NCBI GenBank assembly: GCA_964412195.1
Contig: CAYPNP010000017.1
Coordinates: 1-64,000, forward strand
DNA length: 64,000 nucleotides
Source of the DNA: CAYPNP01 sp964412195
Lineage (GTDB): Bacteria; Acidobacteriota; JAAYUB01
Direction: 5' to 3'
Position numbers and translations under genes: made by a program
Notes under the pieces: generated by a model
The model's database searches: none
The model's input: only the letters and a program-made list of their open reading frames with translations
What the model was told of the DNA's origin: nothing
In this document: in pieces, positions 37,328 through 44,434 of the stretch
Position numbering within the stretch: position 1 is the stretch's first letter
Layout: each line of letters starts with the position of its first letter

Positions 37328-39103
37328 ATGAGAACGTTTCAACTGCTGACGGTCGTTATTCTGATCGCCGTGGCCGATGCCTGGCTCCTCGCCGGGGACG
37401 CGCCGGCCGCGGGAGAGCCCGCGCGCCTGGGCGTGCGGGAAGTGACCGTTTTCAAGGACGGACACGCCTTCGTCCGGAGCGCCGGGCGCGTGCCCACCGG
37501 CCCGGACGGCCACGTGACGCTCGACCGCCTGCCCCAGCCGGTGTTCGGCCTTTTCTGGCCCTACGCCGCGGAGAAGGACGTCCGTCTGGTGGGCGCGTCC
37601 GCGGGAGTGCGCCCGGTCAGGACCGCGGGGCCCGCCCTCAGCGTCCGCGACCTGGTCCGGATCAACGTCGGCGCCCGCGTCCTGGTCACCGAGCACGCGG
37701 ATCCCAAGGCCGGCTATGAGGCCGTCATCGTCGGGCCTGTGCCGCCGGCGTCTGCGAAGAACTCCGTCGCGCCCCCCCCATCAGAGGATGATCCCGCCGG
37801 CGAGCTGCCGAAGCAGTCCGAGGTGGTCCTGCTGCGCACCGCCGCCGGAGTCAAGGCGCTGCCGCTTGACCAGATCCGCTCCCTCACCTTTCCCGAGGCT
37901 TACCGCGACACCGTCTCCAGTGAAGAGTCACGCCCCCAACTGACCCTGCGCCTGGACTGGGGCGGCCGCACGCCCCGCCCGGAGGCCGAGGTGGGGCTGG
38001 TCTACCTCCAGAAGGGCCTGCGCTGGATCCCTGAATACAAGCTGGAGATCGACGGCCGCGGCAACGCAAAGGTCAGCTTCCAGGCGACTCTGGTCAACGA
38101 GCTGGAAGACCTCGACGACGCGACGGTCAATCTCGTGGTGGGCGTGCCCTCCTTCCTCTTCAAGGACACGCTGGATCCCATGGCCATGGCGGCGGAGGCG
38201 CCCCGCCTCTCCCAGTATTTCAGCTCCGGCGCGGACGCCAACATGCTGTCCAACGCCATGGTGGTCACCCAGCAGGCCTTCAGCCCGAACCTCAACCGCT
38301 ATGGCCCCCCTCCGGGGGCGGAACCCGGCGCCGTGCCGCCGCTGGAGGGCGCCGACGAGGGCGACCTCCACCTCTTCACCCTCCCGCACATCACCCTGGG
38401 GAAAGGCGAGCGCATGGCCGTTCCGGTGGCCGAATTCACCCTGAAGTACGAGGACGTCTACACCCTGGACGTGCCGTTCGTCCCGCCGCTGGAGCTGCAG
38501 CGCAACCTCAACTCCGACCGCCAGCTCGAGCTGGCCCGGTTGCTGGCCGAGCCGCGCGTGAAACACAAGCTGAGCCTCACCAACGGCACCGGCGACCCGC
38601 TGACCACCGCGCCCGCCGTGGTGCTGCGGGACGGCCAGCTGGTGGCCCAGGGGATGATGACCTACACGCCCCCGGGCGCCTCGTGCCTGCTGGAGCTGAC
38701 CACGGCTGTCAACATCCGGGTGCGCAAGTCGGAGGAGGAGGTCAAGCGCACGCCCGACGCGCTGGTCTGGCACGGCGACCACTTCCAGCGGGTCGACCTC
38801 TCGGGTTCCATCGGCCTGGCCAACTTCGGGCGGGAGCCGGTGGAAGTGGTCGTGACCCGCCGGATGCTGGGAGCGGCAGACTCCGCCGGCGCCGGTGGAC
38901 AGGTCCAGCGCCTGAACACGCTGGAGGAACTGACGGGATCGCCCGGGAGCGGCGCCGCCGGCTATCCGGCCTGGTGGGCCTGGCTCGACTGGCCGTATTG
39001 GTGGACCCATCTCAACGGGCTGGGGCAGGTCACTTGGACGGTCAAGCTGGAGCCAAGGAAGCCGGTCCAGCTCGACTACGCCTGGCACTATTTCTGGGAT
39101 TGA
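37328..39103 (+). CDS. Secreted DUF4139-like protein
   Basis: 591 residues with GGAG before ATG and an N-terminal signal peptide (LLTVVILIAVADAWLLAGDAPAAG). Early landmark VREVTVFKDGHAFVRSAGRV; centre SRPQLTLRLDW, RWIPEYKLEIDGRGNAKVSFQATLVNELEDLDDATVNLVVGVP; later KHKLSLTNGTGDPLTTAPAVVLRDGQL. The 'trailing W-x-P-x-Y' core and the statement-like 'NELEDLDDATVNLVVGVP' segment are typical of DUF4139/mucoidy-inhibitor-like proteins. C-terminus LEPRKPVQLDYAWHYFWD. Presumably an exported beta-rich protein of the cell surface; it forms a pair with the gene at 36215. Confidence 0.8.
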   Translation: MRTFQLLTVVILIAVADAWLLAGDAPAAGEPARLGVREVTVFKDGHAFVRSAGRVPTGPDGHVTLDRLPQPVFGLFWPYAAEKDVRLVGASAGVRPVRTAGPALSVRDLVRINVGARVLVTEHADPKAGYEAVIVGPVPPASAKNSVAPPPSEDDPAGELPKQSEVVLLRTAAGVKALPLDQIRSLTFPEAYRDTVSSEESRPQLTLRLDWGGRTPRPEAEVGLVYLQKGLRWIPEYKLEIDGRGNAKVSFQATLVNELEDLDDATVNLVVGVPSFLFKDTLDPMAMAAEAPRLSQYFSSGADANMLSNAMVVTQQAFSPNLNRYGPPPGAEPGAVPPLEGADEGDLHLFTLPHITLGKGERMAVPVAEFTLKYEDVYTLDVPFVPPLELQRNLNSDRQLELARLLAEPRVKHKLSLTNGTGDPLTTAPAVVLRDGQLVAQGMMTYTPPGASCLLELTTAVNIRVRKSEEEVKRTPDALVWHGDHFQRVDLSGSIGLANFGREPVEVVVTRRMLGAADSAGAGGQVQRLNTLEELTGSPGSGAAGYPAWWAWLDWPYWWTHLNGLGQVTWTVKLEPRKPVQLDYAWHYFWD

Positions 39104-39120
39104 CCGGCCGGGACGCCGCC

Positions 39121-39143
39121 GGCCGGAGGTCACCCCTCCGGCC
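39121..39143 (+). terminator. Stem-loop after the DUF4139-like gene
   Basis: GGCCGGAGG-TCACC-CCTCCGGCC is a perfect nine-base stem, 17 bases after the stop codon. No U-tract follows, so it may be a 3' stabiliser or a weak intrinsic terminator. It abuts the next promoter. Confidence 0.5.
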
Positions 39144-39148
39144 GGAGC

Positions 39149-39176
39149 TTGACATCCGCGCGGAACCGCGGACAAT
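39149..39176 (+). promoter_or_regulatory. Promoter of the two-component system
   Basis: A consensus TTGACA -35 and a GACAAT -10 are separated by 16 bases, 39 bases before the ATG of the response regulator gene. Confidence 0.75.
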
Positions 39177-39215
39177 GAAGGTACCCCATCTCGGCCGCGC
39201 TCGCAGGAGGCACGC

Positions 39216-39920
39216 ATGCAACCGAAGCGGGTCCTGGTCATCGAGGACGACGCGCCCATCCGGCAGGGCATCGCCGACGCCCTGCGCTTCCACGGCTACC
39301 AGGCGCTGGAGGCCGACGGTGGCACGGACTCGCTGGAACGCGCCCTCCGCGGCGACTACGACCTGCTGCTGCTGGACCTGGTGCTGCCCGCGCGGGACGG
39401 CCTGGAGATCCTCGGCGAGGTCCAGAAGGCCCTGCCCACCCTGCCGGTGATCATCCTGACCGCCCGCGGCGAGGAGGCCGACCGGGTGCGCGGCCTGCGC
39501 CTGGGCGCCGACGATTACGTGGTCAAGCCGTTCAGCGTGAAGGAGCTGCTGGCGCGGGTGGAGGCGGTCCTGCGCCGCTCGCCGGAGCGCCCCAAGCCCG
39601 CGGGCGAGGTCCGCTTCGGCGGCGGCGCCGTCGACACCGCCAGCGGCAAGGTCCGGTTCGCCGACGGCCGCGAGGCCCAGCTCACCACGCTCGAGGCCGA
39701 CCTGCTGCGCTACCTCGGGCTGAACGCCGGCCGGGCCGTGTCGCGGGAGGAACTGCTGGCCCGCGTCTGGCACCTCCACGCCAAGGGCCTGGAAACCCGC
39801 ACCGTGGACATGCACGTGGCCCGGCTGCGGGAGAAGCTGGGCGACCCGCCCGACGGCAGCGGGCTGATCCGCACCGTGCGCGGCAAGGGCTACCAGCTCG
39901 TGCCGTTGGAGGCCCCATGA
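39216..39920 (+). CDS. OmpR/PhoB-family response regulator
   Basis: 234 residues with AGGAGG five bases before ATG. Receiver domain 1-115: acidic pair ED at 10-11, phosphoacceptor D54 in LLLLDLVLPARDG, Thr in ILTARG and Lys in VVKPFSVKELLARV. Winged-helix DNA-binding domain 130-230: LTTLEADLLRYLGLNAGRAVSREELLARVW and TRTVDMHVARLREKLGD...GLIRTVRGKGYQL. It shares a four-base overlap with the sensor kinase gene, so they are one operon. The target is unknown; the immediately upstream secreted pair is the obvious candidate. Confidence 0.96.
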   Translation: MQPKRVLVIEDDAPIRQGIADALRFHGYQALEADGGTDSLERALRGDYDLLLLDLVLPARDGLEILGEVQKALPTLPVIILTARGEEADRVRGLRLGADDYVVKPFSVKELLARVEAVLRRSPERPKPAGEVRFGGGAVDTASGKVRFADGREAQLTTLEADLLRYLGLNAGRAVSREELLARVWHLHAKGLETRTVDMHVARLREKLGDPPDGSGLIRTVRGKGYQLVPLEAP

Positions 39921-41866
39921 AGCGCGCCTGGCTGGTCTGGCTGGCGTACGCCGTCTGCGCCGCCGCGGTCCTGGGGGCGATGGGCTGGGTCTGCCTCACC
40001 GTGCTGCGCCTGGACCGGGCCGAGGCGCAGGCCCGCCGCGACGCCGCCGCGGAGGAGAGCATCCGCCTGGCGCTGTGGCGCATGGAAAACGCCCTCTCCC
40101 CCCTGATCATCCAGGAGAACGCGCGACCTTACTTCGCTTATTCCTCTTTCTACCCCGCCGCGCGGGCCTACACCCGGATGTACGGCCGGATGGCGCCGGC
40201 CGAGGTGCTGATCCCGTCGCCGCTGCTGGAGGGGCCCGCCCCGTTTGTCAAGCTGCACTTCCAGTTCGACGCTGCCGGCCGCCTCGCCTCGCCCCAGGTA
40301 CCCACCGGCCGGTTCGCGGCCCTCGCGGCGGAGCGGGGCAACGGTGGCGCTCCCGCTGCCGAGGCCGCCGTCCGCCTTGTGGAGTTCGGCCGCCTGGTGA
40401 AGCCGGCGGACCTCGGGACGGGATCTCCCGAGGAATGGGTGCTGGTGGAGAAGTCGCAGCCGCCGGCGATTCCCATGGAGAAGCCGGAAGCGCTGGCGCA
40501 GGCCGAGGAGCCGAAAAAGGCGCCGCCGCCGGTGACCAAGGAGCCCCCGCCGGCGCAGGCGAACCTCCCGGCGCAAGCCGAGGGTGAGGTCGCCCAGGTC
40601 CAGAACCAGGCGGCGCAGGTCCAGCGACGGCTGAATGTGCAGGAGTTCTCCGCCCGCGAGATGACCGGGATGGAGAACGCCATGGTCATCCAGAAGAAGG
40701 TGGCGCCCCTCAAGCCCAAGGCCCAGGCGACGCCGCCGCCCGACGAAGGAGTCTGGGTGGGCATGCTCCGTCCGCGGTGGGTCGGCGACGCGCTGGTCCT
40801 CGCCCGCCCGGTCAAGGCCGGCGGGACGACCTACATCCAGGGCTGCTGGCTGGACTGGCCGGCCATCCGCGCCCGGCTGCTCGGCAGCGTGCAGGACCTG
40901 CTGCCGGCGGCGGACCTGGCGCCGCAGCGCGGCGACGACGATCCGGCGGAGGGCCGCACTCTGGCCGCCCTGCCCCTCCGGCTGGTGCCCGGCCCCCTGC
41001 CCGACCCGGCGGTCCCCCCGGAGGCGGTGCCGCTGCGCCTGACCCTGGCCCTGGCCGGCGCCGGTGTGCTGCTGGCGGTGGCGGCGGTGGGCCTCCTGCT
41101 CCTGGGGGCGCAGACGCTGAGCCAGCGCCGCGCGGCCTTTGTGTCCTCGGTGACCCACGAACTGCGCACGCCGCTGACCACCTTCCGGCTCTACACCGAG
41201 ATGCTGGCCGAGGAGATGGCGCCCGATCCGGCCCAGCAGCGCCAGTACCACCGCGTGCTGCAACAGGAGGCGGACCGGCTGTCCCACCTGGTGGAGAACG
41301 TCCTCGCCTACGCCCGCCTGGAGCGCGGCCGCTACGGCGTCCGGGAGCGCGTCGCCCTGGAAGCCCTGCTGGAGCGCCTCGTCCCGCGGCTGACCGAGCA
41401 CGCGGCGCGGGCCGGGATGGAACTTGTGCCGCCGGAATCGCCGGCGCTGATGGTCTCAACGCCATCCGGCGTCGCGGCGGAGCCGGGATCTGCCGAGATC
41501 CTGGCCGACACGGCGGCGGTGGAACGGATCCTGTTCAACCTGGTGGACAACGCCGGGCGCTACGCCAAGGGCGCGGCCGACCGGAGGATTCACCTGGAGG
41601 TCAGGGTGGCCGGGAAGGAAGCCTGCCTCGCTGTGCGCGACCACGGTCCTGGCATCGACCGCGGGCAGCTCCGGCGCCTGTTCAAGCCGTTCCGCAAGTC
41701 GGCGCGGGACGCCGCCCGCACGGCGCCGGGCGTGGGCCTCGGGCTGATGTTGAGCCGGCGCCTGGCCCGGGCCATGGGCGGCCGCCTGCGCCTGGCCTCG
41801 ACCTCCTCTTCGGGCACCCGGTTTGAGCTGACGCTACCCCTCGCCGCCCCCCATTCGTGCTCGTGA
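39917..41866 (+). CDS. Sensor histidine kinase
   Basis: 649 residues. TM1 lies at about 5-28, followed by a long extracytoplasmic part (about 30-370) rich in Pro/Ala/Gln in the middle (EEPKKAPPPVTKEPPPAQAN), so part is probably disordered. TM2 at about 375-398. HisKA has phosphoacceptor His414 in SSVTHELRTPLTTFRLYTEML; HATPase_c has N box NLVDNAGRYAKGA, G1 DHGPGID and G2 GVGLGLMLSRRLARAMGG. There is no HAMP domain between TM2 and HisKA. It pairs with the response regulator through an ATGA overlap. The periplasmic sensor region matches no family I know, so the signal is open. Confidence 0.95.
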   Translation: MKRAWLVWLAYAVCAAAVLGAMGWVCLTVLRLDRAEAQARRDAAAEESIRLALWRMENALSPLIIQENARPYFAYSSFYPAARAYTRMYGRMAPAEVLIPSPLLEGPAPFVKLHFQFDAAGRLASPQVPTGRFAALAAERGNGGAPAAEAAVRLVEFGRLVKPADLGTGSPEEWVLVEKSQPPAIPMEKPEALAQAEEPKKAPPPVTKEPPPAQANLPAQAEGEVAQVQNQAAQVQRRLNVQEFSAREMTGMENAMVIQKKVAPLKPKAQATPPPDEGVWVGMLRPRWVGDALVLARPVKAGGTTYIQGCWLDWPAIRARLLGSVQDLLPAADLAPQRGDDDPAEGRTLAALPLRLVPGPLPDPAVPPEAVPLRLTLALAGAGVLLAVAAVGLLLLGAQTLSQRRAAFVSSVTHELRTPLTTFRLYTEMLAEEMAPDPAQQRQYHRVLQQEADRLSHLVENVLAYARLERGRYGVRERVALEALLERLVPRLTEHAARAGMELVPPESPALMVSTPSGVAAEPGSAEILADTAAVERILFNLVDNAGRYAKGAADRRIHLEVRVAGKEACLAVRDHGPGIDRGQLRRLFKPFRKSARDAARTAPGVGLGLMLSRRLARAMGGRLRLASTSSSGTRFELTLPLAAPHSCS

Positions 41867-41967
41867 TCGGGTCTCGGGGCTTGGGGCTCGGGACTCGGCA
41901 GACATTGACAGACAGTAGTGGAGTCGGGACTCGAGCACCGAACCCCGAACCCCGATCACGAGCACGA
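41858..41967. repeat. Palindromic repeat with an inverted copy at 12110-12205
   Basis: The block begins GTGCTCGTGATCGGGTCTCG and ends with the inverted GATCACGAGCAC, enclosing CAGACATTGACAGACAGTAG. The reverse complement of most of it reappears at 12110-12205 (GACTCCACTACTGTTTGTCA). Each copy carries its own terminal inverted repeats. This one lies between convergent genes. Confidence 0.8.
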
Positions 41968-41978
41968 TTGCGGGGGGA

Positions 41979-42590
41979 TCAATCCTTGAGGTACTTCTTT
42001 TCCCAGGGATCGTAGTGCTTCCGGAAGCTGTCCTCGGCCTCGCGCATCATTTTCCGCGAGGCGCCGGCTTTCCGCGCCTTCTTTTGCAGCTCCACGAATT
42101 CCCGCTGCGTCTGCAGGATCTCAGCCGCCATTTTCGACAGCCGCTCGTTGTAATCCTCGACCTCCGCCTTCCGCTGTAGGTAGCCGCCATGCAGCTCCTG
42201 CGGGGTGCCTGGAGGCGGTTGCGCTTTCTTCAGCCCATCCGCGTATGTCTGCTCGAAATCGACGATCTGTTTGGCCAGCTTTTTCTGGCAGGTCTCGAAC
42301 TGGCTGCGGTAGTAATCGGACGCCTCTTCTTCCGTCGATTTTGGCAGAATCCCGTCCGGCGGCTCCCCCTCCTCCCCCGGAGCGCCCCCGGGCAGCCCTC
42401 CCGCGTTCCCGGCCGCATTTGCCGGGGCAGGCCTGGACGGCTTCAACTGCTGGTCGGTGATGACGACCCGGGCCTTCTTGTCCTTGCTCTCTTCCTTGCT
42501 CTTGCGGGCCACGTCGGCCACGCTCTGCGCCGCCAGGACGGCTGCCAGCCCCGCCAGCCACCCGGCCAGCCAAACGATCCGCCCCCTCAT
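41979..42590 (-). CDS. Secreted coiled-coil protein with QSVADVA...VITD motif (copy 2)
   Basis: 203 residues. ATG at 42590 was preferred (AGAGGTG six bases upstream) over a TTG at 42614 that overlaps the previous stop. Signal peptide IVWLAGWLAGLAAVLA, mature start AQSVADVARKSKEESKDKK followed by ARVVITDQQLK. Then a Pro/Gly linker and a helical C-terminal half (RSQFETCQKKLAKQIVDFEQ, YLQRKAEVEDYNERLSKMAAEIL). It is a tandem paralogue of the preceding gene: the first ~35 mature residues match closely, the rest only in helical character. The function of this motif family is unknown. Last gene of a four-gene operon with a kinase-Ppx fusion and a glycosyltransferase. Confidence 0.82.
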   Translation of the reverse strand: MRGRIVWLAGWLAGLAAVLAAQSVADVARKSKEESKDKKARVVITDQQLKPSRPAPANAAGNAGGLPGGAPGEEGEPPDGILPKSTEEEASDYYRSQFETCQKKLAKQIVDFEQTYADGLKKAQPPPGTPQELHGGYLQRKAEVEDYNERLSKMAAEILQTQREFVELQKKARKAGASRKMMREAEDSFRKHYDPWEKKYLKD

Positions 42591-42610
42591 GCCTCGCACC
42601 TCTTCGACGC

Positions 42611-43138
42611 TCAATGCTCCAGACGCTCCAGGTTCTTCTCCACCTGCCGGAACACGCCTGGCTCAACCCCCGCCTTGCGGGCCTCCTCCTTGAGCGCGTC
42701 CATCTTCTCCCGCACTTCCTTGGCCTTCCGCTGCCAGGACGCGGCCGAGGTGAAGGCGTAACGCGACTGAGCCTCCTGCTGGCGGGCCTCCGCGTTTTTC
42801 AGGTCCAGGAGCATTTTCCTATACTTGCCGGAATATTCCTGGTTCAGCTTGGCCTGCTTCTCCTCCCGCTCGGCCGTCTTCTTCGAGGCATCGGCGGCCG
42901 GAGCGGATGGTGCCCCGGCGGCCGGGGCGGTTGCCGCCGACTCGGCGGATCCGGCCGCAGGCGCACTCTTCAGCGTCCGGTCGGTGATGACGATACGGGC
43001 CTTCCTTTCCTTGGTCTGTTCCTTGTTCTTCTTGGCCACATCGGCCACGCTCTGGGCCGATGCCGCGGCGCCGAGCAGGACCGCCGCCACGACGGCCAGC
43101 GCCAGCCGGCGGATGGCCGGAGTGCCCCGCCCTGCCAT
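42611..43138 (-). CDS. Secreted coiled-coil protein with QSVADVA...VITD motif (copy 1)
   Basis: 175 residues, GGAGGGATGAG before ATG 43138, starting three bases after the glycosyltransferase stop. Signal peptide LALAVVAAVLLGAAASA, then QSVADVAKKNKEQTKERK and ARIVITDRTLK, an Ala/Pro linker, and a long charged helix (AEREEKQAKLNQEYSGKYRKMLLDL...EARQQEAQSRY, VREKMDALKEEARKAG) likely to form a coiled coil. The motif at the mature N-terminus is shared with the downstream paralogue. Translational coupling to the glycosyltransferase argues for a joint envelope role. Confidence 0.82.
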   Translation of the reverse strand: MAGRGTPAIRRLALAVVAAVLLGAAASAQSVADVAKKNKEQTKERKARIVITDRTLKSAPAAGSAESAATAPAAGAPSAPAADASKKTAEREEKQAKLNQEYSGKYRKMLLDLKNAEARQQEAQSRYAFTSAASWQRKAKEVREKMDALKEEARKAGVEPGVFRQVEKNLERLEH

Positions 43139-43141
43139 GAC

Positions 43142-44434
43142 TCATCCCTCCCGGAAGATCAGCTCGCGGATCGAATCGGTGCCTGCGGACGGCGCGTTGA
43201 CGTAGCCGTCCCACGCCGCCTCGGCCAGCTTCCCCGACTCCAGGATGTAGAACAGCCACTCGTGGACGTAGGCGGGATCCTCCTGGATGATCCCGGAGCC
43301 GATGTGTTCCAGCCATCGCTGGTTCTCGATCTCGTGGGCGCCCACCGGCGGACTGATGACCACCGGCATTCCGAGGCCGGCGTAAAAGGTCATCTCCGAG
43401 GGCTTGGTCCAGAGGATGTCGGTGGTGGCCAGCGCCCCGTCGATTTTTTCGAAGTAACTGAACTTGTCCGGGGCGAAGATCACTTCCACGCCCGGGGGCG
43501 AACCGATCGCCGCCAGCTGCTCCTGGAAGTAGTTCGTCACCTCCAGGCGGATGCCCGCCACCAGGTTGATCCGCACCTGGCCGGCGTTGAGCTTCTTCCG
43601 CAGCGACTGGACGATCTGGATGCCGATCTCGCGCTGGGCACCGGCGCCGCCCACCATATAGGTGATGGTCAGGGGCCGGGTGACCTCCCCGGTGTAGCCG
43701 TACTTGCCGAGGCGCGCCTCCAGCAGCGGCCCGTAGTTCTCGATGAACTTCCGCTGGGGGTCCAGCACCGGGATGCGCCGGGCCAGGTTCTGCTTCAGGA
43801 CCGTGTTGTCCCCCTCGCCCACCAGGGCCTGCGGCAGCGGGAAGCCCGTCCGGAAGATGCGGTCGGGCGACACGCCGTACTGGCGCAGCCGCATCATGGC
43901 GTGGCGCGAGGGGGCCAGATAGGTGATGTTGGACAGCGCCGGCTTGTCGGGCACCCAGACGCGGTTGATGTCCGTGTCGGTGACGACGCAGAAGACCCGC
44001 TGCAGGCCGTGAAAATCGGCCGCCAGCGCGGGGATGAAGTGCGTGCAGAGGATCGGGGCGGGCTCGCGGCGGACGTAGTCCACCAGGCTCTTGCACAGGC
44101 CCCGCCGGATCTGCCGCTTTAGGAACAGGACGGTGAAGGTGGGCTTGGAGAGATCGCGGAACGGGTAGAACGGCGAGATGTACTGCAGGCGGTCGTACAG
44201 GTTGAACAGCCAGCGCGCCGGCGGCGGGGCGTTGCGCAGGCGGCTCAGGAATTCGTAAGATTTCCGAGTGTGCTCCCAGTACTTCCGCTCCCGGGGAGAG
44301 ATGACCGCGTCGTTGTTGGCGGTCAGGATGCGCTCGCGGGCGATGGACCGGAAGGGGTAGGCCGCGCGCTGGTGCCCGTAGCCCATGTCCACGGACAGGA
44401 TCCAGGCCTGGCGGGAATCATTGCTTTCCGGCAT
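43142..44434 (-). CDS. GT-B glycosyltransferase (MurG/MGDG-synthase-like)
   Basis: 430 residues with GGAGG six bases before ATG. The N-terminal loop WILSVDMGYGHQRAAYPF matches the glycine-rich acceptor-side loop of the MGDG synthase/MurG superfamily (G-x-G-H-x-x-A). The C-terminal nucleotide-sugar half has ITYMVGGAGAQREIGIQIV, VEVIFAPDKFSYFEKIDGALATTDILWTKPSEMTFYAGLGMPVVISPPVGAHEIENQRWLE, the usual DxxxTKxSE...PVV...E pattern. Probably a membrane-associated enzyme that glycosylates a lipid acceptor. The gene starts 17 bases inside the kinase gene, so the two are tightly coupled. Confidence 0.85.
   Translation of the reverse strand: MPESNDSRQAWILSVDMGYGHQRAAYPFRSIARERILTANNDAVISPRERKYWEHTRKSYEFLSRLRNAPPPARWLFNLYDRLQYISPFYPFRDLSKPTFTVLFLKRQIRRGLCKSLVDYVRREPAPILCTHFIPALAADFHGLQRVFCVVTDTDINRVWVPDKPALSNITYLAPSRHAMMRLRQYGVSPDRIFRTGFPLPQALVGEGDNTVLKQNLARRIPVLDPQRKFIENYGPLLEARLGKYGYTGEVTRPLTITYMVGGAGAQREIGIQIVQSLRKKLNAGQVRINLVAGIRLEVTNYFQEQLAAIGSPPGVEVIFAPDKFSYFEKIDGALATTDILWTKPSEMTFYAGLGMPVVISPPVGAHEIENQRWLEHIGSGIIQEDPAYVHEWLFYILESGKLAEAAWDGYVNAPSAGTDSIRELIFREG

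Noticed and set aside
42591..42614. TTG start at 42614 for the second QSVADVA gene (ATGA-like overlap)
   Set aside because: The ATG at 42590 has a better ribosome-binding site and begins directly with the signal peptide.
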